From the NCBI GenBank assembly GCA_020002185.1, contig CM034534.1:35759559-35823558 (forward strand): a stretch of 64,000 bases of DNA, given 5' to 3'. The position numbers and the translations under genes are program-made. A model generated the notes under the pieces. The model was not told where the DNA came from, did not search any database, and saw nothing but the letters and a program-made list of their open reading frames with translations. This document shows, one piece after another, positions 1-11,154 of this stretch; positions within the stretch are counted from its first letter, which is position 1, and each line of letters starts with the position of its first letter. The DNA is from Paraescarpia echinospica (taxonomy: Eukaryota > Annelida > Polychaeta > Sabellida > Siboglinidae).

Positions 1-1570
1 CTAATCGTTTGGATATATAAGTGCTCGTTCAATCTTTAACTTACGTGAATTATTTACATAATTAATATCATTGGATTCCCTGTATCGAGCCAGATACCAC
101 AATATTCATCGTACATTCCAACTCTCAAGAATTAATCCATAATTTTAATAAAACACGCACTCTATTCATAACCTAGGTGTGACCCTAGTGTTTTTCACAC
201 CTACACTTCTGTAAACAACTTTTATAAGTTCATAATATAATCTTCTTATAACCACAACATAAGTAGTTTGCAAGGTCACCATATTACCAGTCATGTTAAA
301 TAATTTCTACTGGTACCAAATGTGGTATACCTAACCGTCGAATTGCGTAGTGTACGATACAAATTAAATTAATTAAATCTGACTCGTCGGCAGTTAAAAC
401 GTTACACGCCTTAATCGCCAGAGGGCACAACCGTATACCTCCGCGACAATACATACCAGAGATGGCAGCAACATCCCATCAACCATACTTTGTATACAAA
501 ACCACTGTTCTAAAGCCTGATTAAATTATATACAAACCACTTTGTGACAATGTCTAATATTGATTGAGAATTTTAACATATCCAACCTGTATACTACTGA
601 TTCAATATTTTATCATATCAAACCTGGGTCCTGTTAATTGATTACTTTCTCGTATTCAAACTGCATCCTGCTGATTGCATATCTATTCGTATCCAACCGG
701 TAAACTATTCGCATATGCCATCGCATATGTCATCTTCGTTTACTAACTCTAATTCAATATTCATACAAACTCCAACATTTATAAGAACATTTTGATACCA
801 ACATGATACCTACGTAGTACGTTGATGCTCTTGGCCCTATACGTTATCCTGCCAGTATTTACTCTGGATACGAAAATTCCATTGAAGCACCCATGTGTTT
901 CAATGTGAGAAATGTGTCTGCTTGCGTATAAATACGTGTAGGCATGAGGGAACGTGGAGCAACTAGAACGCACGGAACCTCACCATGTGATTACGAAGAA
1001 AATGGCAGAGGTACAACTGATCATTAATAGGACCACGCCTATAGCAAGGAGGGATCCTGCAACATAAATGGACATTTAGAATGTTTGTTGTGAAATTTCA
1101 TACATACATACATCCACACAAAACAAAATACTGAAATATAGCGATACAGTCATTCGGCTTACTGCGTACTCTAGTTGGCCCTGAAAACCAAATTACACGT
1201 AAACATTTGTTGTACCTTACGCACAGAAAAAAAGACTCAAAGTAAAATCAAACTCTGTAATGTATGAAATACTTGATCAGATCGCAAAACGAAATCCGTG
1301 TGTTTTGTGTGATGCGCAGCTAACCACTAAGGGTAAATACTGTGTAGCAGCGTCGAATCACAGGTCATAGAGAAAAGGGTAACACTAATTATCGACACTG
1401 ACTCACCTAACACCACAGGGAGTCGAGACTGATCGACCTTTCTGAAAAGATCACCGGTCTTGTGACCAGGTAGACCTCCGTGCCTCTAGTGACAGCATTC
1501 GGGGACACAGCAGTTCTTGCGTCTCTGTCTGTTACGTCCAGTGTTGTAGTTGTAGTTCCGTAGTATGCAT
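1..1570. other. AT-rich DNA, no gene recognised
   Basis: I see no convincing coding exon, RNA gene or element end here. Open frames are short, lack recognisable motifs and are not flanked by good splice signals. One minus-strand frame at 1407-1700 ends in a stop that directly precedes a donor-like GTGAGT. It may belong to the Thr-rich region described next, but I cannot assign it. Confidence 0.4.
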
Positions 1571-1577
1571 CAACATT

Positions 1578-2597
1578 ATCCGAGCGTGTAGTGATATTGG
1601 TGAAAGGGACGACCAGTTTCTTGCTCGTCGGGTTCGTCACTATATCCAGATTGTGTTTGCGGGACAAGCGGCATCGTCGTTGATATATGTATTTCTTCAT
1701 TTTGGTTTGATGTTTTAGAATTTGTCCTTATTGCAGAAGCTGCTGTTGTAAGAGTTTCAACAGGTGATGTCGTAGGTCGGGGTGGTTGGTTGTGTGTTGT
1801 GGTTGTACGTGTCCTTGTTGTTATTTTTGACGGCGATGATGCTGATGGTGATACTGGGGTTAATGGTTTTTCAGTAAGTATTTGCAGGCGTAGTAGTAGA
1901 CATCGTTTGGTTTTCCGACGTTGAGTATCTGTTTGTAGTTCTCTTATTCGTTGTCGTTGTCGTTACCGGTGTATTTGTAGTAGATGTTGATTTTGTGGAT
2001 TTAGTTGTATGTTTTATACTCTTAGTTGATGGTCTTATAGTCGTAATTGTATGTTTTATACTCTTTGTTGTTGGTTTTGTTGTAGTAATTGTTGGTCTTG
2101 TTGTCGTAGTTGTTGATTTTGTTGTCGTAGTTGTTGGTTTTGTTGTCGTAGATGTTGGTTTTGTTGTCGTAGTTGTAGGTTTTGTTGTCGCAGTTGTTCG
2201 TTTTGTTGTCGCATTTCTTGGTTTTGTTGTTGTAGTTATTGGTTTTGTTTCAGTAGTTGTTAATTTTGTTGTCGTAGTTGTTGGCTTTGTTGTCGTAGTT
2301 GTTGGTTTTTTGTCGTACTTGTTGTTTTTGTTGTCGTAGATGTTGGTTTTATTGTGGTAATTGTAGGTTTTGTAGTTGCAGTTGTTGGTTTTGTTGTCGC
2401 ATTTGTTGGTTTTGTTGTCGTAGTTGTTGGTTTTGTTGTCGAAGTTGTTGACGTTATTGTAGTAGTTGTTGGCTTTCGTGTCGAAGTTTTTGGTTTTATT
2501 CTCTTAGTTGTTGGGTTTCTTGTCGTAGTTGTTGGTTTTGTTGTCGCATTTGTTGGCTCTATTGTCGTAGTTGTTGATGTTGTTGTAGTAGTTGTTT
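1578..2597 (-). pseudogene. Thr/Pro-rich mucin-like reading frame, broken
   Basis: Read on the minus strand from just after a TAA at 2595-2597, the 21-bp minisatellite gives a Thr-rich peptide with repeats of the type KPTTTTT. The frame shifts once near 2312 and again near 1873, yet the Thr/Ser/Pro-rich composition continues on both sides down to a stop near 1578. That composition resembles the O-glycosylated spacer of secreted mucin-like proteins. I see no signal peptide, acceptor site or folded domain attached to it. It could be a decayed mucin-type exon or only a minisatellite that happens to lack stops. The plus-strand translation of the same DNA is a monotonous Val/Phe/Gly string and is less plausible as protein. 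Confidence 0.3.
1981..2597. repeat. 21-bp minisatellite
   Basis: About 28 imperfect copies of GTTGTCGTAGTTGTTGGTTTT lie head to tail. Most copies keep a length divisible by three, with exceptions near 2312 where a homopolymer T run changes phase. The array is bounded on the right by unique sequence at about 2598. Confidence 0.85.
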
Positions 2598-2740
2598 AAC
2601 AATCAATACCGATCGGATCAGGTCCAACCACACCTTATACAAGGAACATAAAATATAACAGTAACGCTTACACCAGAGTAATATATAATATGCTTTTTGA
2701 TTCGTCTTGTTAGTATCAATTAATTAATGATTGTTTGATT

Positions 2741-2865
2741 TATGTTAAAATTGCGCACCTACATACATTCATACATACATATACACTTCTACACATACAG
2801 TAAAGCAAATACGTCCACAAATACACGTACACACAAGCATACATAAACCATACACACATACATAC
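2741..2865. repeat. (CATA)n-like microsatellite, left flank of the gypsy insertion
   Basis: Degenerate CATA/CACA repeats run up to the 5' LTR. The same repeat type resumes at 7793 straight after the 3' LTR, so the retrotransposon entered an existing microsatellite. Confidence 0.7.
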
Positions 2866-3027
2866 TGTAACAATATCACTTAATGTCGTCTCCCCAGAAA
2901 GTAGAATAACAGGCCGCTCCCTTGTTGCAGCAGCCATTTAATAGAGTTGGTTTACTAGAACTATCGTCTCTGTTCTACATGAATATGCTAGCGTCTATAC
3001 AGTGAGGCCTGAACAGATGTTGTAACA
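2866..3027 (+). repeat. 5' LTR of the gypsy element
   Basis: A 162-bp direct repeat of 7629-7792, beginning TGTAACAATATC and ending GTTGTAACA. Compared with the 3' copy it has six substitutions and lacks 2 bp (CG) near its centre. The poly(A)-like AATAAA of the 3' copy reads AATAGA here. Confidence 0.9.
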
Positions 3028-3045
3028 TGGTGGCGTCGGTGAGAT
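3028..3045 (+). promoter_or_regulatory. Primer-binding site (putative)
   Basis: TGGTGGCGTCGGTGAG follows the 5' LTR directly. Starting with TGG right after the LTR's terminal CA is the usual place and form for pairing with a tRNA 3' CCA end. I do not assign the tRNA. Confidence 0.6.
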
Positions 3046-3111
3046 ATCGAAGGTAACTGAATATGGCAAGGCAGTCCTGTCAAAAGTGACATTTGTGTTC
3101 AAGAGTGAACT

Positions 3112-3858
3112 ATGACTGACGATAATTCAACTGTAACGGCCGGCGTGGCCGCTGTCGGGGCACCTGCTGTGGCTGCTCCAAATATCGAAGACCCTCGGTC
3201 TCAGACTCACATATATGTGAACTTGCCCAGTGGCTCGCCTCCACCTGCATTGGAAATGGAAACCAATCAGGTCAATAACTGGAAGTTGTGGAAACAAATC
3301 TGGAAAAACTATATAATCGTGTCTGGACTCGACACTAAGCCAGACAGATATGTGACGCCACTTCTTCTACACTGTATTGGGAAAGACGCACTACGCGTTT
3401 TCAATGGTACGGATTTGACGGAAGAAGAACGGGTCAAGCCTGCTGAAATCATCAGAAAATTTGACGAAAATATCTTGGGCGAAATAAAAGAATTCTTTGA
3501 AAGGTATAAGTTTAACACCCGAAATCAGGAAAACGAGTCGTTTGAACAATTCTACTCAGTGTTGAAAAATCTAGCAAAAACCTGAGGGTTTTGCAATTGT
3601 ATGCGAGACAAGCTGATTGTTGACAGGATAATCCTCGGTGTAAGGAGTGACAAAATTCGCAGCAAACTCATTCCACAATCGCAAGTAGACATCTGCCGGT
3701 GCATGCAAGAGGCTGACGAAGAATGCAACATTCTGAATAAAACAGAAGCAGTGAACCGGGTCGACACCAGATACAGACGCTTCACTGCCAAGTCGACTTT
3801 CGGTGGAAGAAAATCTGCTAGTTAGCGAAAATGCAAATTCTGCTGCAAAACGCACCCC
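3112..3858 (+). pseudogene. gag of the gypsy element, two in-frame stops
   Basis: The frame opens at ATG 3112 and encodes a short Ala/Val/Pro-rich lead followed by a typical gypsy Gag helical region (WKLWKQIWKNY near the start, FFERYKFNTRNQ near residue 125). A TGA at 3583-3585 and a TAG at 3823-3825 interrupt it. The same frame continues through both stops into a Cys/His zinc-knuckle region starting about 3832 and then into pol. Gag-like proteins of this group form the particle and bind RNA through that knuckle. With two stops this copy should make only a roughly 157-residue N-terminal fragment unless stop codons are read through, which I consider less likely than decay. Confidence 0.8.
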
Positions 3859-6800
3859 ATGAAGAAAGAACTCTGCCCTGCATGGGGAAAGACGTGTGAT
3901 GCATGTAGGGGTCGAAACCATTTCAGAGGCTCCGTGCAATGCCCTAAGACTGTTCACAGTGTACAAGATGGGTTAGACTCGGATAGCTCCGGTGCTAGCT
4001 TTGGCGATATCAGCTGCGTCACTGCCGATGTGCACGCACTCTCCTCCCAAGATGATCCCATTTTGTGCAACATGCTGGTCGAAAAGCAGTCGGTGAAGAT
4101 GCAGGTTGACTGTGGTTCAACTGTCAACATACTGCCCAAGAAGTACGTGAAGGAGAAATATATCCGCCCAGAACCAATCACTCTGAAGATGTGGAACAAT
4201 GTGAAGACTGAAGCTCTCGGCAAGTGCCGAGCCAAAACCGTAAATCCTGCTACAGGACACAAGTTCAAAGTGGACTATGTCATAGTGGATGATGACAAAC
4301 TGATACAACTACTCAGCCGTGAAGCTGCTGAATGCATGAAGCTCATCACGGTGAACTACGAGAACTTTGAAACTGTATCTTCAGTCTCCAGCTGTACAGT
4401 TGTTCAAACTCCATACACTGAAGACTATCCTGAAGTGTTCGACGGTAAACTTGGCTCGCTTCCTGGTGGGAAAATTCATCTCACCCTGGAACAAAATGCT
4501 GAACCGGTTGTGAGACCACCTCGTACCCTAGCAGAATCACAGAACAATACCGTGAAAGATGAGCTAGACCGACTAGAACACACTAGTGTCATAGTCAAAG
4601 TGGACCAACCCACTGATTGGGTGAACCAAATGTCTGTAGCCAAGAAACATTCTGGAGCTCTCATGATCTGCATTGATCCTAGACCTCTCAACCTAGCCCT
4701 AAAGCGTGAACACTACAAGCTTCCTGAGCTGGACTACATTCTACCGAAGCTTGTGAATTCCAAAAAATTTGCTGTGTGTGACTTGCAACAAGGATATCTA
4801 CACTGCGAACTGGATGAAGAATCTAGCCTACTGACTACTTTCGCAACACCGTTTGGGCGGTATCGTTGGCGACGACTACCTTTCGGCTTGAAAGTCAGCA
4901 GTGAAATTTTCCAAAAGCGTCTGCAACAAGCACTGGAAGGGTTGGAGAATGTTCACTGTGTTGCTGATGATATTATTATCCATGGATACGATGACTCTGA
5001 TATCAGTGTCAAGATCCAGAAGCTGCTCCAAAGATGCAAGAAACATGGGATCAAACTGAACCGTGAGAAATGTCGCTTCAATGAGAATGAAATCCAGTTC
5101 TTAGGCCATGTTGTCACAGCTGATGGTCTGAAACCTGACCCATCCAAGGTCGAAGCTGTTCTGAAGATGAAGAGTCCGTGTGACAGGGAAGCTGTGGAGA
5201 GGCTAAGAGGTACAGTAACTTACCTGGCGAGATACGTACCCAAGTTGACTGATGTATTCCGTCCCATTGCTGCTCTTGTACAACGAGATGTTGCCTGGAT
5301 GTGGGGAGATGCTCAGAAGAAAGCTTTCACAACACTGAAACAACTCCTGGCTGAGGCACCCACTCTGGCTTACTTTGACGCGAGTAAGCAACTGGTCATT
5401 CAGTGTGATGCTAGCAACTATGGCCTGGGATGTGCACTACTTCAGGAAGGAAGACCAATTGCTTACGCCAGTCGGGCTTTGACTGACACAGAGACCAGAT
5501 ATGCCATTATAAAGAAAAAGATGCTGGCCGTCGTCTTTGCTCTTGAGAAGTGGCATCAGTTCACATATGGTCGCCCCATCCTTGTCTACAGTGACCACAA
5601 GCCACTAGAGGCAATAACAAAGAAACCTCTAGACAGAGCACCCAAGCGTCTTCAGGGCATGCTCCTACGTGCACTTGCGTATGACATTGATGTCAAGTAC
5701 TTGGAAGGCAAGAATATGTCTCTCGTTGACACGCTGTCACGTGCCTTCCTGCCAGCTGGACAGGAACAACCGACCACTGAGTTCGAAGCTATCCACGCTG
5801 TGAACTATCTATCCATGAGAGAAGATGTTGTCCAGGACATTCGTAATGCCACCGAGCAAGATGCCACTCTACAAGTGCTGACAGCTGTCCTACAACATGG
5901 CTGGCCCGAAAAATCAGATGTGCCGCCACCTGCTGTGCCTTACTACCACTTCAGAGATGAGTTGGCCGTCACTGATGGATTGGTGTTCCGCGGCGAAAGA
6001 CTTGCGATTCCACAATCCATGAGATCACAAATTAAGAAGGATGTTCACCTAGGCCACGTTGGCATTGAAGGATGCCTAAGAAGAGCAAGGGATTTGGTGT
6101 TCTGGCCTGGCGTGAATGCAGAAATCAAAGAGTACTTCCAAACGTGTGAAGCCTGTCGTGAGTTCGAACGTTCTCAGTCTAAGGAAACTCTGATGAGCCA
6201 TGATGTGCCGGACCGTCCATGGCAGAAGGTCGGTGTCGACCTGTTCTCTTATCAGGGAAAGGACTACCTAGTAACCACTGACTACAGATCAAACTTCTGG
6301 GAAATAGACTATCTACCAACCACTGGCTCCAAGGCAGTAATCACAAAGCTCAAAGCTCACTTTGCTAGGATAGAAATTCCGGACACTGTAGTTACTGACA
6401 ATGGCCCACAACTGGTGTCAGACGAGTTTGCTCATTTCAGTAAGAAATGGGGATTCGAACATGTGACGACATCTCTACACCACAGTCGCTCAAACGGCAA
6501 GGTGGAATCATCGGTGAAAGTTGCAAAGAAGATGATCAAGAAAGCACAATGCGCTAGTGATGACCAATATTTAGCACTGCTGAATATCCGCAACACCCCA
6601 ACTCAAGGAATGGAGAGTAGTCATTCACAGAGGCTACTAGGTAGGCGGACGAAAACAATTCTTCCAACAGCTCAAAGTCTTCTGGAGTCGCGGTCGTCTG
6701 TGCAGCAACATGAAACAGATATGCTGAAAAGGACACAACGCCGTCAAGCCACGTACTATGACATGACAAATCTGCTACAGATCTCCCACATCTACATCAA

Positions 6801-7184
6801 CGTGATACCGTCCGAATGAAGCCGTTCAAGGTTGGAGTCAAGTCATGAAAGAAAGCGAAGGTGGTGAGACGACTGGATGAAACGTCCTATGAAGTTGAAG
6901 ATAGTGAGGGAACAGTGTACAGGCGCAACCGTGTACACCTAAGAAGAACACACGAAACACCACCTCATGTGTTGGTTGAGGAGTCCATGAATATCCCATC
7001 CCAAAATGATCCTCTAATCACTCCAGTTGACCCAATTCGGGCCAAAACACCAGTTGAAATTCAGCCGAACACACCGGTTGAACAACAACACCAGAGTGAC
7101 CAGACAGAACCACACTCTCCGGTACGTCCAACGACATCCAGGAAGTCCGAGAGAATCAACAAGTCCAAGCTACCCAGCAAATAA
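3859..7184 (+). pseudogene. pol of the gypsy element (PR-RT-RNH-IN)
   Basis: An uninterrupted 986-codon frame runs from 3859 to 6819; its first Met lies inside the zinc-knuckle region, so the true start is upstream in the gag frame. Residue numbers here count from that Met. Protease: D84 in VDCGST, a DCG variant of the usual D(S/T)G. RT: CDLQQGYLHCEL, RRLPFGL, and catalytic VADD at about 368-371. RNase H: QCDASNYGLG and YSDHKPL are present, but the conserved Glu before MLA is Lys (about 554). Integrase: an HHCC-type zinc region (HLGHVG ... CEAC) and a complete D794, D847, E883 triad with D,D-35-E spacing. After about 6780 the frame shifts. A TGA lies at 6845-6847, and the C-terminal tail continues in another frame to 7184. 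The element therefore carries at least three kinds of damage: stops, a frameshift and an active-site change. Confidence 0.85.
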
Positions 7185-7615
7185 AAGGACTATGTTGTAT
7201 CTAAATGAACAGTTGATGATACTCACATGAACATTGATGAGTACAGACATGATTGATGCAGACACGCAAGTGTGTTGTCTTGTGGATGTTCCATCCTCTT
7301 CCATATGTTCATGTTTGCCATGTTCGTATGAGCATGACATGTTGTCTGGTGCTATTCTCATAATTGAGCGTTTGCATGTTGACCAAGCCATTTTGGCTTT
7401 AGCATGACATCAGAAATGTTGCTGCTGTTGTGAAATAGTGTGTTATGTAGTGTTTAGTGTTAGCTGGAACGTTTCGTGATTCAACTATGTTGCATTCAGG
7501 TTTTGGCAACTTTATTTTATTTATACCACTACGAAACATTGATGCTGATCCATAGACGTAATGAGGTTATTACTTTAATACGTTAGTACGTTTTGGTTGA
7601 GTACATGTTGCTTGT

Positions 7616-7628
7616 AAAACGGAGGGGA
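7616..7628 (+). promoter_or_regulatory. Polypurine tract
   Basis: AAAACGGAGGGGA abuts the TG that opens the 3' LTR. Purine-rich tracts at this place prime plus-strand synthesis in LTR retrotransposons. The 430 bp between the end of pol and this tract hold no supported gene. Confidence 0.75.
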
Positions 7629-7792
7629 TGTAATAATATCACTTAATGACGTCTCCCCAGGAAGTAGAATAACAGGCCGCTCCCTTGTCGCAGCAGCCAC
7701 GTTTAATAAAGTTGGTTTACTAGAACTATCGTCTCTGTTCTACCTGAATATGCTAGCGTCTATACAGTGAGGCCTGAACAGATGTTGTAACA
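7629..7792 (+). repeat. 3' LTR of the gypsy element
   Basis: A 164-bp direct repeat of the 5' LTR, from TGTAATAATATC to GTTGTAACA. It has an intact AATAAA at 7705-7710, a possible polyadenylation signal for the element transcript. The following CATAC duplicates 2861-2865. Confidence 0.9.
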
Positions 7793-8093
7793 CATACATA
7801 CATACATACATACATACCTGTACATACATACATACCTGTACATACATACATACATGTACATACGTACATACGTACGTACATACATACATACATACACACA
7901 TACCTGTACATACATACATACATGTACATACGTACATACGTGCATACGTACATAAGTACATACGTAGAAACGTACATACATACATACATACATACATACA
8001 AACATTCATACAGACATAAACAAATAAACAAACACACGCACAGACGCACGCACGCTTGCAGTCAAGACGTTTCGCAATCACACACACAAACAG

Positions 8094-8126
<33 letters not shown>

Positions 8127-8195
8127 CACACACACACAAATACACAAACACACACACACACACACACACACGCACGCACACATACACACACACCG
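7793..8195. repeat. (CATA)n/(GTAC)n then (CA)n microsatellites
   Basis: CATA and GTAC-type repeats to about 8010 give way to (CA)n from about 8068. The long Tyr/Val/Cys/Met or Thr/His frames across it are low-complexity artefacts. Confidence 0.9.
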
Positions 8196-8437
8196 ATTGT
8201 GTTCAGAAGAAACGTCGTAATTAAAAAAGCTAGTTTTGAAGGATACCAAATAAAATGTTTATTTTTTAATTATTATTAGGTATTATAGTTATCTATACAG
8301 GCCAGTTTGCGTAACTTAACCTTGGAACATTCCTTGTTACACAAAAAGAAGCGCTATATTGGGTCCCACCGTTTTAGGTCAACATAAGTTAATTTGCCCA
8401 AGATAACGTTAGGAGGTTTCACCAGAATTCAATTTTT

Positions 8438-8743
8438 TCACCAAGGCCACTCACCAAAAAATCCTACTTTGCATAGTCCGTCTTTATCCATCAGCGGCTT
8501 CATACAGACTAATATGCTGCAGCAGAATCGCGCTTGTTGGTCACGTCCGCCGACACAAACAGATTCACTCAGCGGCGAATATCTCGCCTGGCCAACAGGT
8601 GATATGCACACACGATGTGAGTAGCCACTCACTTCGACGTCCGTGCTAAATGTGAAGTTGTACAACCCGATGGTGACACGACACTTGCACGTCTTTGAAG
8701 CAGTCGTTCGTATCGAGAGGCTATTTCCTCTTATATTTTCCAC
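8438..8743 (-). CDS. Possible Cys-rich exon, unrecognised
   Basis: A minus-strand open frame of 101 codons contains eight cysteines, including CKC, VCI and FCCSILVC. It is less repetitive and better balanced in composition than its neighbours. A donor-like GTGAGTGG falls inside the frame at about 8444-8451, so the real exon, if there is one, would end there. AG acceptors are possible near its 5' end. I do not recognise the family and see no partner exon nearby, so this may be an isolated exon, a relic or chance. Confidence 0.2.
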   Translation of the reverse strand: MENIRGNSLSIRTTASKTCKCRVTIGLYNFTFSTDVEVSGYSHRVCISPVGQARYSPLSESVCVGGRDQQARFCCSILVCMKPLMDKDGLCKVGFFGEWPW

Positions 8744-8759
8744 GCGTCCAGAACATAAG

Positions 8760-9083
8760 GTAGGTTCGATGGCTTAAATAAACACAGTTGTATTCCTAAT
8801 ATATGTTATATTGTTTAGTTTTGTTACAATATAATACTGTAATGGCTTATTATATTTTTATCGTGATGTTTCGATGGCTTTCCGGTTAACGGGCAGGGTG
8901 GTCACCATGCAATAAGGAAACGTTGCATCTACGATTTTTTGCGTTAATAATGCGTTTAATTTAAACCTCTTACGTTAATGCTACACAGAATAAACATATA
9001 TGTACGTGTGCCTTGTGCAGTGAGGTTGTCTGCAGGAATACAATAACAAGAATAGGAAAACACAGATTATAAAACACGGAGCA
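8760..9083. other. No feature recognised
   Basis: AT-rich sequence between the Cys-rich frame and the 3' end of the LINE at 9084. No coding or structural signal was seen. Confidence 0.4.
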
Positions 9084-11154
9084 TTAACAAGATTTAGCAA
9101 GATTGCCACCTAGAGAATTAACCCTAGATGACAGGGGGACAAAGAAGCCCTTTGGCTTATAGAGACTCCAACCATTTTATGTACATGTATCCCGCCCTTC
9201 TGACGTATGTTTCCATTTCATTTTTCATTCATATTCACACTACTAGCACCCACACAATCAGCAGATAATATATTCCAATCATCTACTGTCCTTTGTGAGA
9301 ACTTGCTTATATATAATCTACGCTGCTCTTTACTAACGTAACTTCATGTCCTCTAATCTTTCTTAACTGAGAACAAAGTATTTCTATCAATATTTTCATA
9401 ACCATTCAATATTTTAAACATTTCTATCTGATCTTCCCTCATTCTCCTGGTCTCTAGTGTAGTTAAGCCACATTCTGTTAGGCATTTTTCATAACTAAGA
9501 TCCCTCCGTTGTTTTGGTATCATTTTAGTCGATCTCCTCTGTACTCTTTCTAGAATATATATGTCCTTCTTGCGGTATGGCCTTCACGCTTGTATATTTT
9601 TATACAGCGGCATTATTAGTTCTTTTTGCTTATACGCTATATTTCGCCTAATTAATCGAAGGATATGATTTCCCTTTGAAGCAGCATTTCCGCTCTGCTC
9701 TGAAACCTTCATATCAGCACTAATGGTTAACCCTATGTCCAATGTCCTGTCCCATTCGTTCCCATGTCCTGTGTGGAGGCATTTTCATTTCCCAAAATTG
9801 AACAACATTTGCCACTTTTCAGACCATTTGATCAATATATCAGTATCATCTTGTAAATGCAGTCTATCTCCAACACTTTTAGTCCTTCTAAACAATGTTG
9901 TATCGTCCGCAAATTCCAACGCCTTGCTTGTTCTATCATCGTCCAAATCGTTTATATATACTAAGAATAATATAGGTCACAGTTATAATCCCTGGGGTAC
10001 CCCATTCAAAACTGATTTCCAGTTTGAAACCTCCACATCAAAAACTACCCGTTGCTTTCTGTCAACCAGTAATTTTTCTAACCAGTTAACTGTACCATTT
10101 CCTATGCCATGGACCTTTAGTTTAAGCAATAATCTTTGATGTAGCACTTTGTCGAAAGCTGTTTTAAAGTCTAAGTAAATGATATCTACAAGTGATCCCT
10201 CGTCTACCAACATAGTGATATCTTCCAAAAACATAACATATTCGTTAAGCATGACCTCGCTTTTAGAAACCCATGTTCATCAAGTTATGTTTAACAAGAA
10301 AATCCACCATGTGACCTGTAATTAGTCTTTACCCCAATCATTTGCAAATCACTGATTTTAAACTCACTGGTCTATAGTTGTCTGATTGGTTCTCGAATCT
10401 TTTTTAAATAATGGTATAGTATTTGATTCTTTCCATTCTAAAGGAACCACTCCCTCTTCTAATGAAAAATTGAAAACTGCTGCAAGTGTATGGATATTAA
10501 TTTGTTCTACAATTTTCGCTAGTAGTTTGGGCGGAATCTCATCCACTCCAGGTGATTTATTATCCTCCATAGCCCTTATTTTCTTAGCTACCATTTCCGG
10601 TGTTACAATTAACTGTCATAAATTGTCTGATTTCGCCCCCTTGAACTTAGCCGCCGGTACTGGCAGTGAACTAGTATCTTCCCTGGTAAACACCGAACTA
10701 AAATACTCATTCAGGTCTTCTGCCATTAAGAATACGTCAGATATTATATTTCCAGCAATATCTTCTGGAGGACCGAACTTATACTGAACTTTCTGTTTGC
10801 TCCGAACGTATGCATTAACAAACTCTTGCTGCCTTGTTTTATATTACATAGCCTCGCTTAGTGCTTTTTTAAAATAAATGTTGTCGTCTTCATCATTTCC
10901 AGGACATTTATATGACTTTCACATCATTTGTTTGTATTTAATTTATCTAATGACTTCTTTCGATAAATGTTTCTTTTTGGACCGTTTCCCTTGTTTTTTC
11001 AAGGGAACATAGTTATTGACGATGCACTCAATTTCACTCTTTAAGATATTCCAGCATTCTATTGCTGTCTTATTCTTCAGTGTGTTATTCCAGTGTACCT
11101 TTGCTTAATAATTGCTCATGTCCGTATATCTTCTTTTGTGGAACTTTCTCCATA
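9084..11154 (-). mobile_element. CR1-like LINE, 5'-truncated copy A
   Basis: Read on the minus strand this copy runs from inside the region between endonuclease and RT to the 3' tail of short TTGTTAAATC-type repeats. Recognisable RT pieces include DNKSPGVDEIPPKLL (about 10550) and YLDFKTAFDKVLHQRLLLKL (about 10150). The frame is broken by several indels and stops, and a segment between the RT core and its C-terminal part is altered near 9740. It matches copies B (12872), C (28477) and D (40262) closely along its length. Truncation at the 5' end is typical of target-primed reverse transcription. Confidence 0.85.

Larger units (their letters stand above)
2866..7792 (+). mobile_element. Ty3/gypsy LTR retrotransposon, Mag-like, degenerate
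   Basis: A structurally complete element of 4,927 bp: 5' LTR, primer-binding site, gag, pol in the order protease, RT, RNase H, integrase, polypurine tract and 3' LTR. The pentamer CATAC precedes the 5' LTR and follows the 3' LTR, consistent with a 5-bp target duplication, although the target is itself CATA-rich. The gene order (integrase after RNase H) and the motifs are those of Ty3/gypsy elements; the compact gag and VADD-type RT suggest the Mag branch. Gag and pol lie in one frame for most of their length, but in-frame stops and a frameshift make this copy unlikely to act on its own. The LTRs differ at six positions plus one 2-bp indel, so the insertion is not recent. No env-like frame follows pol. 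Confidence 0.9.

Noticed and set aside
1995..2599. Plus-strand Val/Phe/Gly-rich frames, possibly membrane proteins
   Set aside because: They are direct translations of a 21-bp minisatellite with no topology signals; the minus-strand reading is the more protein-like one.
7185..7615. An env-like gene after pol in the gypsy element
   Set aside because: Only short frames without a signal peptide or membrane segment lie between pol and the polypurine tract.
7740..8249. Cys/Val/Tyr/Met-rich frames near 8 kb
   Set aside because: They arise from (CATA)n and (CA)n microsatellites. The same applies to frames at 17.7, 47.7, 49.9, 54.4 and 62.0 kb.
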